In this document: positions 8,981 to 18,834 of the stretch, piece after piece
Numbering within the stretch: position 1 is the first letter of the stretch
Layout of the letters: every line of letters starts with the position of its first letter
Source: UBA5862 sp002408105
GTDB taxonomy: Bacteria; Pseudomonadota; Gammaproteobacteria; Pseudomonadales; UBA5862
Assembly (NCBI GenBank): GCA_034189125.1
Contig: JAXHVB010000083.1
Location: 1 to 26,729 of the forward strand
DNA length: 26,729 bases
Reading direction: 5' to 3'
Position numbers and translations under genes: made by a program
The notes under the pieces: model-generated
Databases searched by the model: none
What the model saw: only the letters and a program-made list of their open reading frames with translations
Told to the model about the DNA's origin: nothing

Positions 8981-10425
8981 GCATCACCCGGCGTGACTAT
9001 CCACATCAGGGCCTTTACGACGAGTTGATCGATCGCGGCGGCCGGGCGCGACCTGTTGCCAAACCGCTGCTGGACCACTTCGCATCGTATTCTGACGACG
9101 AGCTCAAGCAGCTCATTTCCAGGACAGAACTCGCGATTCGAGAAATGGGCATCAGTTTCACGGTGTATTCTCAGGAGAACGGGTCCATCGACCGGGCCTG
9201 GCCGTTTGATCCATTGCCGCGGATCATCGCCAAGTCGGAATGGGACCAAATCGAGGCAGGGCTGAAGCAACGGGTCCAGGCCTTGAACCTGTTTATCGAT
9301 GATCTCTACCATGACCAGCACATCCTCAAAGACAAGGTGGTGCCGGAGGAGTTGATCGTCGCTTCCGCCAACTTCCGTTCTCAGTGCATCGGGGTCAATC
9401 CGCCACGCGGCATATGGGCACACATCTGCGGCTCAGACCTGGTTCGTGATGCAGAAGGCACGATGTACGTGCTCGAAGACAATCTGCGGGTGCCTTCCGG
9501 CGTCTCCTACATGCTGGAGAACCGGCATGTTCTCAAGCGCGTACTTCCAGAATTGTTCGAGTCTTATGCAATTCAGCCTGTAGACAATTATTGCTCCCAG
9601 CTATTTGACACCCTTGCAGCGTTGTCGCCGCGCGCAGGGGACTTTCCCGAAGTGGTCGTACTGACTCCTGGGGTGTTCAATTCCGCGTATTTTGAACACG
9701 CGTACCTGGCCCAACAAATGGGATGTGAACTGGTTGAGGGTCGCGACTTGGTAGTCGATAGCGATGACTGCGTGTACATGCAGACCATTGCAGGCCCCCA
9801 ACGCATTGACGTGATTTACCGCCGCATTGATGACATGTTCATGGATCCGGAAGTGTTTCGCGCGGACTCAATGCTGGGTGTCCCTGGATTGATGCGGGCC
9901 TGGAAAGCAGGGAACGTCGCCCTCGCCAATGCACCGGGAGCAGGGGTTGCGGACGACAAGGTGATTTACGCGTACGTCCCCGAAATCATCCGCTACTACC
10001 TGGACCAGGACATTCAGCTTCCCAATGTACCGACCTACGTGTGCCTGCGAGACGATGACCGCGCCTATGTGCTGGAGCACCTTGCGGAATTGGTGGTCAA
10101 GCCCGCCAATGAATCCGGCGGATACGGAATGATGATTGGCCCCCACGCGAGCAAAAAGGAACTGACGGAGTTTGCGACTTTGATCGGCAAAAATCCCCGC
10201 AACTACATCGCCCAGCCAACACTGAACCTATCCACAGTGCCAACGGTGATCGACACCCACATTGAACCACGCCACGTGGACCTCAGGCCCTTCATCCTTT
10301 CAGGGGAAGACACCCAGGTGACCATGGGCGGGCTGACTCGGGTGGCACTGCGTGCCGGGTCACTGGTGGTGAACTCGTCCCAAGGGGGCGGCAGCAAGGA
10401 CACTTGGATCGTGGAGGGGGCCTAA
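8977..10425 (+). CDS. Circularly permuted ATP-grasp protein (COG2308, stand-alone)
   Basis: A 482-residue predicted carboxylate-amine ligase. It carries the features expected of an active member of this family: EMGISFTVYSQ near the N-terminus, VLEDNLRVPSGVSYMLENR around residues 165-183, VVLTPGVFNSAYFEHAYLA, IDVIYRRIDD, the Gly-rich KPANESGGYGMMIGP, and near the end EPRHVDLRPF and MGGLTRVAL. The substrate is unknown, but its constant association with alpha-E and transglutaminase genes suggests that it builds a peptide or amide product that the transglutaminase then removes or transfers. It overlaps the upstream gene by 4 bp and shares one base with the next gene (TAATG). Confidence 0.93.
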   Translation: MSITRRDYPHQGLYDELIDRGGRARPVAKPLLDHFASYSDDELKQLISRTELAIREMGISFTVYSQENGSIDRAWPFDPLPRIIAKSEWDQIEAGLKQRVQALNLFIDDLYHDQHILKDKVVPEELIVASANFRSQCIGVNPPRGIWAHICGSDLVRDAEGTMYVLEDNLRVPSGVSYMLENRHVLKRVLPELFESYAIQPVDNYCSQLFDTLAALSPRAGDFPEVVVLTPGVFNSAYFEHAYLAQQMGCELVEGRDLVVDSDDCVYMQTIAGPQRIDVIYRRIDDMFMDPEVFRADSMLGVPGLMRAWKAGNVALANAPGAGVADDKVIYAYVPEIIRYYLDQDIQLPNVPTYVCLRDDDRAYVLEHLAELVVKPANESGGYGMMIGPHASKKELTEFATLIGKNPRNYIAQPTLNLSTVPTVIDTHIEPRHVDLRPFILSGEDTQVTMGGLTRVALRAGSLVVNSSQGGGSKDTWIVEGA

Positions 10426-11372
10426 TGTTGCTCTCAAGGGTTGCAGAAAACCTGTACTGGATGGCCCGCTACATCGAGCGCGCAGAGGGCCTCGCCCGGC
10501 TCATCAATGTCAACACGAACCTGTTGCTCGACCTGCCCAAGGGGCTTGCGCCCGGGTGGCGCCCCCTCGTCGAGATCACCGGTAGCGAAGCGCTCTATCT
10601 GGAACGCCACGAGGAATTCGACGAACAACGTGTGCTGCGCTTCTTGGTTGTCAACCAAAGCAATCCGGGCTCCTTGCAGAGCACGGTGCAGGCAGCACGA
10701 GAGAACGCCCGCACCATCCGCGACATCATCCCCCGCGAAGCCTGGCAACAGATTAACTCGCTGTACTACTTTACCCGCGACGAGCAACAGGCAGCCTTGA
10801 GCAAGCGCGGCCGTTTCCAGTACCTCGCCGAAGTCATCAACCGTGCGCAGACGCTCACCGGAACCCTGGCCGGCACCATGAACCATGACGCCGGTTACAC
10901 CTTCGTAAAGATGGGCCGGAACCTTGAACGCGCCGATGTCACCTCGCGCTTCATCGACGTGCGCTCGGCTGCGCTGATCGAAGAGGAGCTGCAGCAGGCC
11001 AACTCATTCGACGCGATTCAGTGGATGAGCGTGCTCAAATCCCTGTCTGGCTACCAAATGTACCGCCAGTCCATGCAAGCGCGCATCCGCCGCAGCGCAG
11101 TGCAGCGCTTCTTGCTGCAGAGCACGGAGTTCCCCCGCGCGGTGGCGCATTGCATCGGGGAAGTGCAAGCGAGCCTGCGGTCCTTGCCACGCAACCGAAA
11201 GCCACTGCTCCTGATCAACGAAACCCAGCGCAACCTCCAAGGCGCCGACCCTGCGGCCATGGGCCAAGCGGAGCTGCACCAGTTTATTGACCAGCTGCAG
11301 TTTGCCCTCGCACAGATCAACAACGCGATCGCCGACCGGTACTTCCCGAAGCCCGCTCCTCCCAACAACTAA
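10425..11372 (+). CDS. Alpha-E domain protein (COG2307, stand-alone)
   Basis: An all-helical 315-residue protein of the alpha-E (DUF403) family. It begins with the family hallmark LLSRVAENLYWMARYIERAE and carries a second conserved helix at YTFVKMGRNLERADVTSRF. The biochemical role is not established; the domain is almost always encoded with, or fused to, the circularly permuted ATP-grasp domain and may serve as its partner or handle the product. The start at 10425 is chosen because it follows GGAGGGGG and forms TAATG with the previous stop; an in-frame start at 10404 would add seven residues before the conserved N-terminus. It is the last gene of the five-gene operon. No hairpin terminator was seen after it. 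Confidence 0.92.
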   Translation: MLLSRVAENLYWMARYIERAEGLARLINVNTNLLLDLPKGLAPGWRPLVEITGSEALYLERHEEFDEQRVLRFLVVNQSNPGSLQSTVQAARENARTIRDIIPREAWQQINSLYYFTRDEQQAALSKRGRFQYLAEVINRAQTLTGTLAGTMNHDAGYTFVKMGRNLERADVTSRFIDVRSAALIEEELQQANSFDAIQWMSVLKSLSGYQMYRQSMQARIRRSAVQRFLLQSTEFPRAVAHCIGEVQASLRSLPRNRKPLLLINETQRNLQGADPAAMGQAELHQFIDQLQFALAQINNAIADRYFPKPAPPNN

Positions 11373-11374
11373 AA

Positions 11375-11396
11375 CTATACAATATCTATACGCACA
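11375..11396 (+). repeat. Distal pair of 11-bp direct repeats (TATACA/TATACG)
   Basis: Two head-to-tail 11-bp units, CTATACAATAT (11375-11385) and CTATACGCACA (11386-11396). The same TATACA then TATACG pair recurs 75 bp downstream. The pair lies just after the alpha-E stop codon and upstream of the predicted -35 of the photolyase promoter. Confidence 0.6.
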
Positions 11397-11421
11397 TTTG
11401 AGGAGCACCAAGTCTTCGCGC

Positions 11422-11450
11422 TTGACAGCGCTTTTCAGTCCGTAGATAGT
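11422..11450 (+). promoter_or_regulatory. Predicted sigma-70 promoter of the photolyase cluster
   Basis: A perfect -35 box TTGACA at 11422-11427 and a -10-like GATAGT at 11445-11450 (4 of 6 matches) are separated by the optimal 17 bp. Transcription would start near 11457, giving a leader of about 28 nt before the photolyase ATG. The -10 abuts the proximal 11-bp repeats, which suggests control by occlusion. Confidence 0.6.
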
Positions 11451-11471
11451 TATACAAACAATATACGGATG
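11450..11471 (+). repeat. Proximal pair of 11-bp direct repeats over the predicted transcription start
   Basis: Two head-to-tail 11-bp units, TTATACAAACA (11450-11460) and ATATACGGATG (11461-11471), repeat the TATACA/TATACG order of the distal pair. They start at the last base of the -10 box and cover the expected start site. Direct repeats of 11 bp with a TnTACA core are known operators of CarH-type MerR photoreceptors; that assignment is inferred here. Confidence 0.6.
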
Positions 11472-11484
11472 GATTGCAGACCCC

Positions 11485-12942
11485 ATGAATCACACTGTCG
11501 GGTTGCTGTGGTACCGCAGCGACCTGCGCACCCACGACCACCGCGCCCTGAGTGAGGCCGCCCGAAACCATCGGCAGGTGGAGGCGGTCTTTCTGATCTC
11601 GGCCGAGCAGTGGCGCAGCCATGGGGTCGGGGGAAACCAGATCGACTTCATGCTGCGTGCCCTGGCATCGCTGCAGCATTCCCTACGCGCCCTCGGCGTT
11701 TCGCTGCAGGTGCGCGCCGCACCCCGCTTCGCCGACGCGCCGACCGCGATCTTGCAGGTCGCCCGAGAGGTCAGGGCGTCCGCAGTTTACGCCCACGCCG
11801 AGCCGCCCCTGAACGAACGCCGCCGCGATCAGGACGTGGGAACACAACTGCGCGCAGCGGGTATTCAGTGGCACCTGTACGATGACGAGCGCATCGTCCC
11901 TGCCGGGACCCTCCGCACCGGCTCAGACCAGCCCCACCGGCGCTTCAGCAGTTTCAAGCGGGCCTGGCTGGCCCAGGTGGTTCAAAACCCGACGGGCGTC
12001 GAACAGGTCCCAAGCCCACGCCCCATGGACCCACCGCAAGCAGGCAGTGAGCCCGTCCCCCGCGTTCTGCCGGGCTTTTCACCCACACTCACTGACCCCT
12101 CGGCCTGGCCAGCCACCGAGTCTGAAGCCAACCGGCGCCTGGCAGCCTTCGTTGAGCGCGCCATCGACAGGTACCACCAGCGCCGCGACCTGCCAGCGGG
12201 CGAGGCGACCAGCGTGCTCTCGCCATACCTCAACTTCGGACTCATTTCGGCCCGCGCTTGCCTGCGGGCGGTCTTGGCGCACAACCAGGGGGAGCTGCAA
12301 TCCGGCAACCCCGGGGTGACGGCCTGGGTCAACGAACTCATCTGGCGTGAGTTCTACCGCGAAATTGCCACCTCATTCGATCACGTGAGCCAACACCGGC
12401 CATTCAATCCGACGACCGACTGGCGCTGGCCCGACAACGAGTCGGCGTTTGCTGCATGGCAACAAGGCCGAACCGGCATTCCCCTGGTGGATGCCGGGAT
12501 GCGCCAATTGCAGCAGACCGGCTGGATGCACAACCGCTTGCGCATGGTGTGCGCCATGTTCTTGAGCAAGCAGTTGCTGGTTGACTGGCGACTTGGTGAG
12601 CGTCACTTCATCCACCACCTTGTGGATGCAGACTTTTCGGCCAACAACGGCGGGTGGCAGTGGTGTGCTGGAACAGGCACCGACGCCACGCCTTATTTTC
12701 GCGTGTTCAATCCGGTGCGCCAGGCCAAACGCTTCGACCCCGAGGGGGTGTTCGTGCGGACCATGCTGCCCGAATTGGATGGCCTGACCGGCGCGGACGT
12801 CTTGGAGCCTTGGCGGCTCGGCGCAGAGGCGCTGCACCGACGCGGCTACCCACAGCCCATCTGCGATTTGACGGACGCGAGGCAGCGCGCCCTCGAGTTC
12901 TATTCCAACGCAAAATCAGCCACAGTGAGCGCCAATGGATAA
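11485..12942 (+). CDS. phrB: Deoxyribodipyrimidine photolyase, class I CPD type
   Basis: A 485-residue flavoprotein predicted to split UV-induced cyclobutane pyrimidine dimers using blue light. The N-terminal photolyase alpha/beta domain (residues about 1-130) begins LLWYRSDLRTHDHRAL and should bind an antenna cofactor. The C-terminal FAD-binding helical domain shows WVNELIWREFYREI, GWMHNRLRMVCAMFLSKQLL and NNGGWQWCAGTGTDATPYF, very close to the E. coli PhrB signature with Cys in place of Ala. Length matches the family (about 470). It opens the eight-gene cluster and overlaps the next gene by 8 bp. The sequence before the ATG has only a weak GGATGG ribosome site. Confidence 0.95.
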   Translation: MNHTVGLLWYRSDLRTHDHRALSEAARNHRQVEAVFLISAEQWRSHGVGGNQIDFMLRALASLQHSLRALGVSLQVRAAPRFADAPTAILQVAREVRASAVYAHAEPPLNERRRDQDVGTQLRAAGIQWHLYDDERIVPAGTLRTGSDQPHRRFSSFKRAWLAQVVQNPTGVEQVPSPRPMDPPQAGSEPVPRVLPGFSPTLTDPSAWPATESEANRRLAAFVERAIDRYHQRRDLPAGEATSVLSPYLNFGLISARACLRAVLAHNQGELQSGNPGVTAWVNELIWREFYREIATSFDHVSQHRPFNPTTDWRWPDNESAFAAWQQGRTGIPLVDAGMRQLQQTGWMHNRLRMVCAMFLSKQLLVDWRLGERHFIHHLVDADFSANNGGWQWCAGTGTDATPYFRVFNPVRQAKRFDPEGVFVRTMLPELDGLTGADVLEPWRLGAEALHRRGYPQPICDLTDARQRALEFYSNAKSATVSANG

Positions 12943-13369
12943 GCACATCGCGGCCTTTCAACACGCCTGGACCCACCTTCGGGCACACAACGTGGACATC
13001 CTGGACCCCCTCTATACAGAGCAAGTCCAGTTTGCCGATCCCTTTCACCGCTGTCAGGGACGGACAGCATTCAAAGCCTATCTGCGCTCAAGTTACGCGA
13101 ACGTCGAACACATCCAGTTCACGTTTAAGAGAAGGGTGGCGGAACCACCACTGGTTTGCCTGGAGTGGATGCTCAACCTCGTCCATCCACGCCTCAACCG
13201 CGGCCGACCGGTCATGGTGCCCGGTATTTCTCTCCTCCAGTTCGATGAACAAGGCCGCGTGCACGCGCATCGCGACTACTTCGATGGCGCGGACCTCCTG
13301 TATGCGCAGCTGCCGGTCGTGGGGCCGGTGGTACGCTGGATTCGGAACCGGTTGAGCGAACCCAACTGA
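12935..13369 (+). CDS. SnoaL/NTF2-like small protein
   Basis: A 144-residue protein with the pattern of the NTF2/SnoaL-like cone fold: an N-terminal helix (FQHAWTHLRA), then LDPLYTEQVQFADPFHRCQG, and a C-terminal strand pair around FDEQGRVHAHRDYFDGADLLY. Members bind small hydrophobic ligands or act as cyclases or isomerases, but the function of this photolyase-linked group is unknown. No signal peptide or membrane segment is visible. The gene overlaps the photolyase end by 8 bp and shares a base with the following stop/start junction, so it belongs to the same transcript. Homologues are commonly encoded in the same phr-SDR-FAD oxidase-DUF1365-cfa neighbourhood. Confidence 0.82.
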   Translation: MDKHIAAFQHAWTHLRAHNVDILDPLYTEQVQFADPFHRCQGRTAFKAYLRSSYANVEHIQFTFKRRVAEPPLVCLEWMLNLVHPRLNRGRPVMVPGISLLQFDEQGRVHAHRDYFDGADLLYAQLPVVGPVVRWIRNRLSEPN

Positions 13370-13380
13370 TGGAGCGGTCG

Positions 13381-14162
13381 ATGAAATACTGGATCACAGG
13401 CGCAAGTTCCGGGATCGGTCAGGCCTTGGCCGAGCAACTGGCTGGCCAAGGCCACGAGGTCGCGGTTTCGGCCCGCAGCGAAGCGTCGCTTCAGGCGCTG
13501 GCCGCCCGCTACCCAGGCCAGGTGCAGGTCTTTCCGACCGACACAACCGACCGCCAGGCGCTTGCCCATGCTGGCACACAGATCCGTGCCAGATTCGAAC
13601 ACCTTGATGTTGTGGTACTCAACGCCGGAACCTGCGAATACGTGGACGCCGCCGACTGGGATTCCGAGCTGTTCGAACGGGTCATGCGCACCAACTTTCA
13701 GGGCACGGTGAACTGCATCGAGCAGGCACTGCCTTTGTTGCGTGCCGGCCGCCGCATACGCGGAGCCCGGCACCGACCGGTACTGGCCGCGGTGGCAAGC
13801 AGCGCCGCCTACCTCGCCCTGACCCGTGCGGAGGCCTACGGTGCTTCGAAGGCCGCAGTGCAGTACCTGATGGAGGGCCTGCGGGTCGACTTGTGGGCGG
13901 AGGGCATTGACGTCTGTGTCATCAACCCGGGCTTTGTGGACACCCCCCTGACAGCCGTCAACGACTTCCCGATGCCTGCCATGCTCAGCACCGAGCAAGC
14001 CGCGACCCTCATCCGACGCGGACTGGAACGACACCGCGCCGTCATCGATTTTCCCAAGCGCCTCACCTGGCCGCTGCGTGCGCTGCGCCACTTGCCACCA
14101 AAATGGCGCGCCCGCCTACTCCAACCCACTGTGCGCAAACCCCACGAAGGCGCCTCTCCACC

Positions 14163-14166
<4 letters not shown>
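13381..14166 (+). CDS. Short-chain dehydrogenase/reductase (SDR)
   Basis: A 261-residue classical SDR predicted to carry out an NAD(P)-dependent redox reaction on an unknown substrate, perhaps a lipid intermediate given its neighbours. The Rossmann motif TGASSGIG lies at residues 6-13, LNAGT follows the NNAG position, and the catalytic residues are Ser140 or Ser141 (VASSAAY), Tyr153 and Lys157 (YGASK). The start at 13381 is preferred because GGAG lies six bases upstream; an in-frame ATG at 13369 forms a TGATG with the previous stop and would add four residues. It overlaps the next gene by 4 bp. Confidence 0.9.
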
Positions 14167-15421
<1,255 letters not shown>

Positions 15422-15425
<4 letters not shown>

Positions 15426-16204
15426 GCCCTGTGCCAGCCAGCGCACTGTATTTCGGTGAGCTCGCGCACGAGCGCTTCACCCCGGTGGCCCACCGTTTTG
15501 CGTACCGGTCGGGGATGCTCTACCTCGACCTCGACGAGGCCCCAATGCTGTTGGCTCGCCTGCCGGGTTGGTCAATGCGCCGACCTGCACCGGCCTGGCT
15601 GCGCCGCAGTGATTTCTTGGGCGACCCCCACCACCCTCTCGCCGACGCGGTGCGTGACCGGGTGGCAATAACGACCGGGTCACGCCCTTCGGGGCCGGTG
15701 CGAATGCTCACCAACCTGCGCTACTTCGGCACCTTGATGAACCCTGTCACCTTCTACTACTGCTTCGACGCCACCGGTAGCCGTCCGACCCACTGGGTCG
15801 CCGAAGTCACCAACACCCCCTGGCGCGAGCGCCAGAGTTATGTGGTGGCCCTGCAAGATGGGCCAGCGAAGACCCACCACTTCAGCAAGGCCCTGCACGT
15901 GTCTCCGTTCAATCCCATGGCGATGACGTACCGGATGCACACCACCGACCCAGGGGAGACGCACCGCGTCACCATCGAGAACTGGCACCAGGAAAGTCTC
16001 CACTTTCGCGCCAGGCTCAGTCTCCAGCGTTCACCGATCAACGCCCGCAGTGCAAGCGCCTACCTGCTGCAGATGCCGCACCGCAACCTTGCGGTCAGAT
16101 GGCGCATCTACCGGCAGGCGTTCGCGCTGTGGAGAAAGGGTGCAACGCTGTACAGCCACCACAAGCCAGAGAAGGCTGAATCACCCACACCGGAAGAACC
16201 ATGA
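15422..16204 (+). CDS. DUF1365 family protein
   Basis: A 260-residue protein of the DUF1365 family (COG3496). Family-like segments are LYFGELAHERFTPVAHRFAY at the N-terminus, LTNLRYFGTLMNPVTFYYC in the middle and KALHVSPFNPMAMTYRM further on. The biochemical function is not established; it is nearly always encoded between the FAD oxidoreductase and Cfa genes, which implies a role in modification of membrane acyl chains. The start is GTG at 15422, chosen for its GTGA overlap with the previous stop and the match to the family N-terminus. The last codons overlap the cfa start as ATGA. Confidence 0.92.
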
Positions 16205-17484
16205 CCCAAGCGACGGAGAACGACACGATGTCGACCACCAAATGTGTCAAGCACGACACCGAAACGAGTTCGAAGCCTTCGATGTTTGACACTTTCGCCC
16301 GTTGGCTGGCCATTCGCTTGCTGCAGCGCCTGGAGATCGGGCGGTTGGTTGTGGTTGATGGGGACGGGAGCAGGCTGCAGTTCGGTGACCCCTCCGCATC
16401 CCTGCAGGCCCAAATTCTCGTTCACCACAGCCAAGCTTGGAGCGGTCTGGTCAGCGGCGGAACAGTGGGCGCAGCCGAAGGCTACATGAATGGGCACTGG
16501 TCTTCCCCGGACCTGACGGCTGTTGTACGCCTGTTCGTGCGCAACCAAGCCATGATGCAACGCGCCGAAGGCGGCCTGTCGCGCATTCGCCAGCGCCTCA
16601 ACCGAACCCGCCACAACCGAAACGCCAACAGCCGCCCGGGGTCCAGGCGCAACATTGCTGCCCACTATGACCTTGGCGCCGGCCTGTTCAGCCGCTTTCT
16701 CGACCCCAGCATGATGTATTCATCCGCCATCTATCCACGCCCGGACAGCACCCTGGAAGAAGCTGCACTCCACAAGCTGCAGCGCATCTGCGATTTGCTT
16801 GAACTATCGCCCGACGACCACCTGCTCGAAATCGGCACTGGCTGGGGTGGTCTGGCGGTCTATGCGGCACACCACAGCGGATGTCGGGTCACCACCACAA
16901 CCATCTCGGAGGACCAGTACAGGTACGCCAAGCAACGGGTTGAGATGGCAGGCCTTTCACACAAGATCGAGGTGTTGCGCCAAGACTACCGTGACCTGAC
17001 CGGCCAGTTCGACAAACTGGTCTCTGTGGAGATGATTGAAGCAGTCGGGGCCGAGTTCTTTCCCGCGTACTTTCGCCAGCTCGATGCCCTATTGAAGCCG
17101 AATGGACTCTGTTTGATTCAGGCGATCACCATCGACGACCGCCTGTACGACAACGCCCGCACGAGCGTGGACTTCATTCAGCGCTATATTTTTCCTGGTG
17201 GATGTCTACCTGCGCACACCCCCCTGCTGTCAGGCCTGCGTGACCACAGCCGACTGAGCGCCATCTACTTGCAGGATTTCGGCGCCCACTACGCACGCAC
17301 CCTGCGTGACTGGCGGACGCGGTTCCTGGCCAACTGGGACAGCATCGCGGCACTGGGCTACGACCGACGGTTCAAACGCATGTGGGAGTACTATCTGAGC
17401 TACTGCGAAGGCGGCTTCGCTGAACGCAGCATTGGCGTGTCCCACTTGCTCCTGGCCGGCCCTGAGCGCCGTCCGGCGTGCTGA
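16201..17484 (+). CDS. cfa: Cyclopropane-fatty-acyl-phospholipid synthase family methyltransferase
   Basis: A 427-residue S-adenosylmethionine-dependent enzyme predicted to transfer a methylene or methyl group to the double bond of phospholipid acyl chains at the inner membrane. RRNIAAHYDLGAGLFSRFLD and MMYSSAIYPRPDSTLEEA are typical of Cfa. The SAM motif LEIGTGWGGLAVYAA begins near residue 209, and QRYIFPGG and YYLSYCEGGFAERSIG are further family blocks. Length is slightly above E. coli Cfa (382). Stationary-phase Cfa enzymes are often unlinked; this one sits in a photolyase cluster, so it may belong to a light or singlet-oxygen response. A methyltransferase making methylated or furan fatty acids, rather than a cyclopropane synthase, is possible. 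Confidence 0.9.
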   Translation: MTQATENDTMSTTKCVKHDTETSSKPSMFDTFARWLAIRLLQRLEIGRLVVVDGDGSRLQFGDPSASLQAQILVHHSQAWSGLVSGGTVGAAEGYMNGHWSSPDLTAVVRLFVRNQAMMQRAEGGLSRIRQRLNRTRHNRNANSRPGSRRNIAAHYDLGAGLFSRFLDPSMMYSSAIYPRPDSTLEEAALHKLQRICDLLELSPDDHLLEIGTGWGGLAVYAAHHSGCRVTTTTISEDQYRYAKQRVEMAGLSHKIEVLRQDYRDLTGQFDKLVSVEMIEAVGAEFFPAYFRQLDALLKPNGLCLIQAITIDDRLYDNARTSVDFIQRYIFPGGCLPAHTPLLSGLRDHSRLSAIYLQDFGAHYARTLRDWRTRFLANWDSIAALGYDRRFKRMWEYYLSYCEGGFAERSIGVSHLLLAGPERRPAC

Positions 17485-17500
17485 GTAGTGGACTGAACCT

Positions 17501-18016
17501 GTGGCAATCCTGCTCAACGCGGTGCTGTTCCAGGTCGGTTGGCTGCTGTGCGTCACCCAGCCAACTTGGGCGCCGGCCACGGCTGCAGTGGCGCTGGCAG
17601 TGCATTTCACCCTGATAGACCGCGGCCTGCGTGATCTTCCTGTGGTGCTCGCCAGCCTTGCCTGCGGCGCCTCATTGGATGCCCTTTTGATGCGAACAGG
17701 ACTGATCGACTTCGGCCATGGCCATGCATTTCCGCCATTCTGGATGCTTGGAATCTGGGCACTGTTTGCCACATCGCTCAACCACAGCCTGCGCTGGCTG
17801 CAGGCCCTGGGCCGTTGGCGTGCGCCGATCGGCGCGGTCGCCGGCCCATTCGCCTATTGGAGCGGCGTCGCCTTGGGAGAGGCCACCTGGAGCACCGCCC
17901 CCTGGATCGCGCTGGTCGTGCTGTCGCTGACGTGGAGTTTGATTTTGCCGATATTGAGCGCCCTCGCCCACCGTTCCGCCCCGATCAGAGCGACAACAAG
18001 GAGTACCCACAGATGA
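17501..18016 (+). CDS. DUF2878 inner-membrane protein
   Basis: A 171-residue hydrophobic protein with about five or six membrane segments, for example ILLNAVLFQVGWLLCV, PVVLASLACGASLDALLM, MLGIWALFATSLNHSL, a central GPFAYWSGVALG and WIALVVLSLTWSLILPI. The pattern, with FWMLGIWALFATSLNHSL and the Gly-Pro-Phe-Ala-Tyr block, matches DUF2878, a family repeatedly found next to cfa in this cluster; its role is unknown. The start is GTG at 17501, 16 bp after cfa, with only a weak GTGGA upstream. It overlaps the next gene by ATGA. Confidence 0.82.
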   Translation: MAILLNAVLFQVGWLLCVTQPTWAPATAAVALAVHFTLIDRGLRDLPVVLASLACGASLDALLMRTGLIDFGHGHAFPPFWMLGIWALFATSLNHSLRWLQALGRWRAPIGAVAGPFAYWSGVALGEATWSTAPWIALVVLSLTWSLILPILSALAHRSAPIRATTRSTHR

Positions 18017-18729
18017 AACTTCGCCTGTGTTTGGCTCTGTGTCTGCTGGGCGAGGCCAGCTTGGCCAGCACCCCCTGGGTCATTGGTGAAGCCCTCGACG
18101 CTGAGACCGGTGAACTCCTCTACACCGAGCACCACCACCGGCCCACCGACGAGCGGACCGAGTTTCTGATCGAGTACCGCGGACCCTCGGGAGAAGTCTG
18201 GGCCGAAAAGTACCTGGGCCCGGATTTGCAGACCTCGACGCCAAGCTTCACGCTGAACGACTTGAGGCTCGGTGAATACACCCGCGTACAGACCGACTCA
18301 GAGCATGCCCGTGTGACCTACCGAGAGGATGCCGAGGCCCGCACCGAGCAGGGGGTCGTGGCGCTGGCGGCCAACTTGGTGATCGACGCGGGCTTTGATG
18401 CCTTCGTGCGGTCCCACTGGACCGCACTGGCTACAGACAACCAGACCCTGCCGGTCCAGTTTCTCGTGCCGGCCCGCCTCAAAACCTACGACTTCGAACT
18501 CCAGGCTACACCCGTGGACGACAGCGACACGCGCCTGCGGAAGTTTGTGTTGGAACCCGCTGGCTTCCTGCTGTCGATGGTCGTGCCACCGTTTCGCCTG
18601 ACCTATGCCTCCGACAGCCGCCAGCTGATGCGCTTTGAGGGGCTGTCAAACCTCACCGATCCAGACACCGGAAAACCGTACCGCGTGCGCATCGAGTACC
18701 GAGTATCCGGCGCGCCAACCGGGGACTGA
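18013..18729 (+). CDS. Secreted protein of unknown function at the end of the lipid cluster
   Basis: A 238-residue protein I do not recognise. A signal peptide is visible at residues 1-18 (MKLRLCLALCLLGEASLA), with probable cleavage before Ser-Thr-Pro, so the mature protein should be periplasmic. There is no lipobox cysteine. The rest is rich in beta-strand-like stretches with few strongly hydrophobic segments. The start at 18013 has a good AAGGAG about ten bases upstream and an ATGA overlap with DUF2878. Related clusters often end with a DUF3833 lipoprotein, but this protein does not look like one. A role at the outer face of the membrane is possible but only inferred. Confidence 0.8.
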   Translation: MKLRLCLALCLLGEASLASTPWVIGEALDAETGELLYTEHHHRPTDERTEFLIEYRGPSGEVWAEKYLGPDLQTSTPSFTLNDLRLGEYTRVQTDSEHARVTYREDAEARTEQGVVALAANLVIDAGFDAFVRSHWTALATDNQTLPVQFLVPARLKTYDFELQATPVDDSDTRLRKFVLEPAGFLLSMVVPPFRLTYASDSRQLMRFEGLSNLTDPDTGKPYRVRIEYRVSGAPTGD

Positions 18730-18757
18730 CAGACACCAGCAGCGAACGCCAGACCCG

Positions 18758-18763
18758 TATAAT
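18758..18763 (+). promoter_or_regulatory. Consensus -10 box before cmoA
   Basis: A perfect TATAAT lies 72 bp upstream of the cmoA start in the 105-bp gap after the lipid cluster. No good -35 is at 16-18 bp; CTGACA at 18726 is too far (26 bp). It probably drives cmoA-cmoB separately from the upstream operon. Confidence 0.45.
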
Positions 18764-18834
18764 GGGTGCAACCTCCATTGGCCGCGGCACCCCGGAGCAC
18801 CCGCTGGACCGCAGCCGGCCAAAAGCGACTGCCG

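Noticed and set aside
11373..11484. ECF11 (ChrR-controlled) sigma-factor promoter before the photolyase gene
   Set aside because: The TGATCC-type -35 expected for that regulon in Rhodobacter-like photolyase/lipid clusters is absent, while a TTGACA-N17-GATAGT sigma-70 promoter is present.
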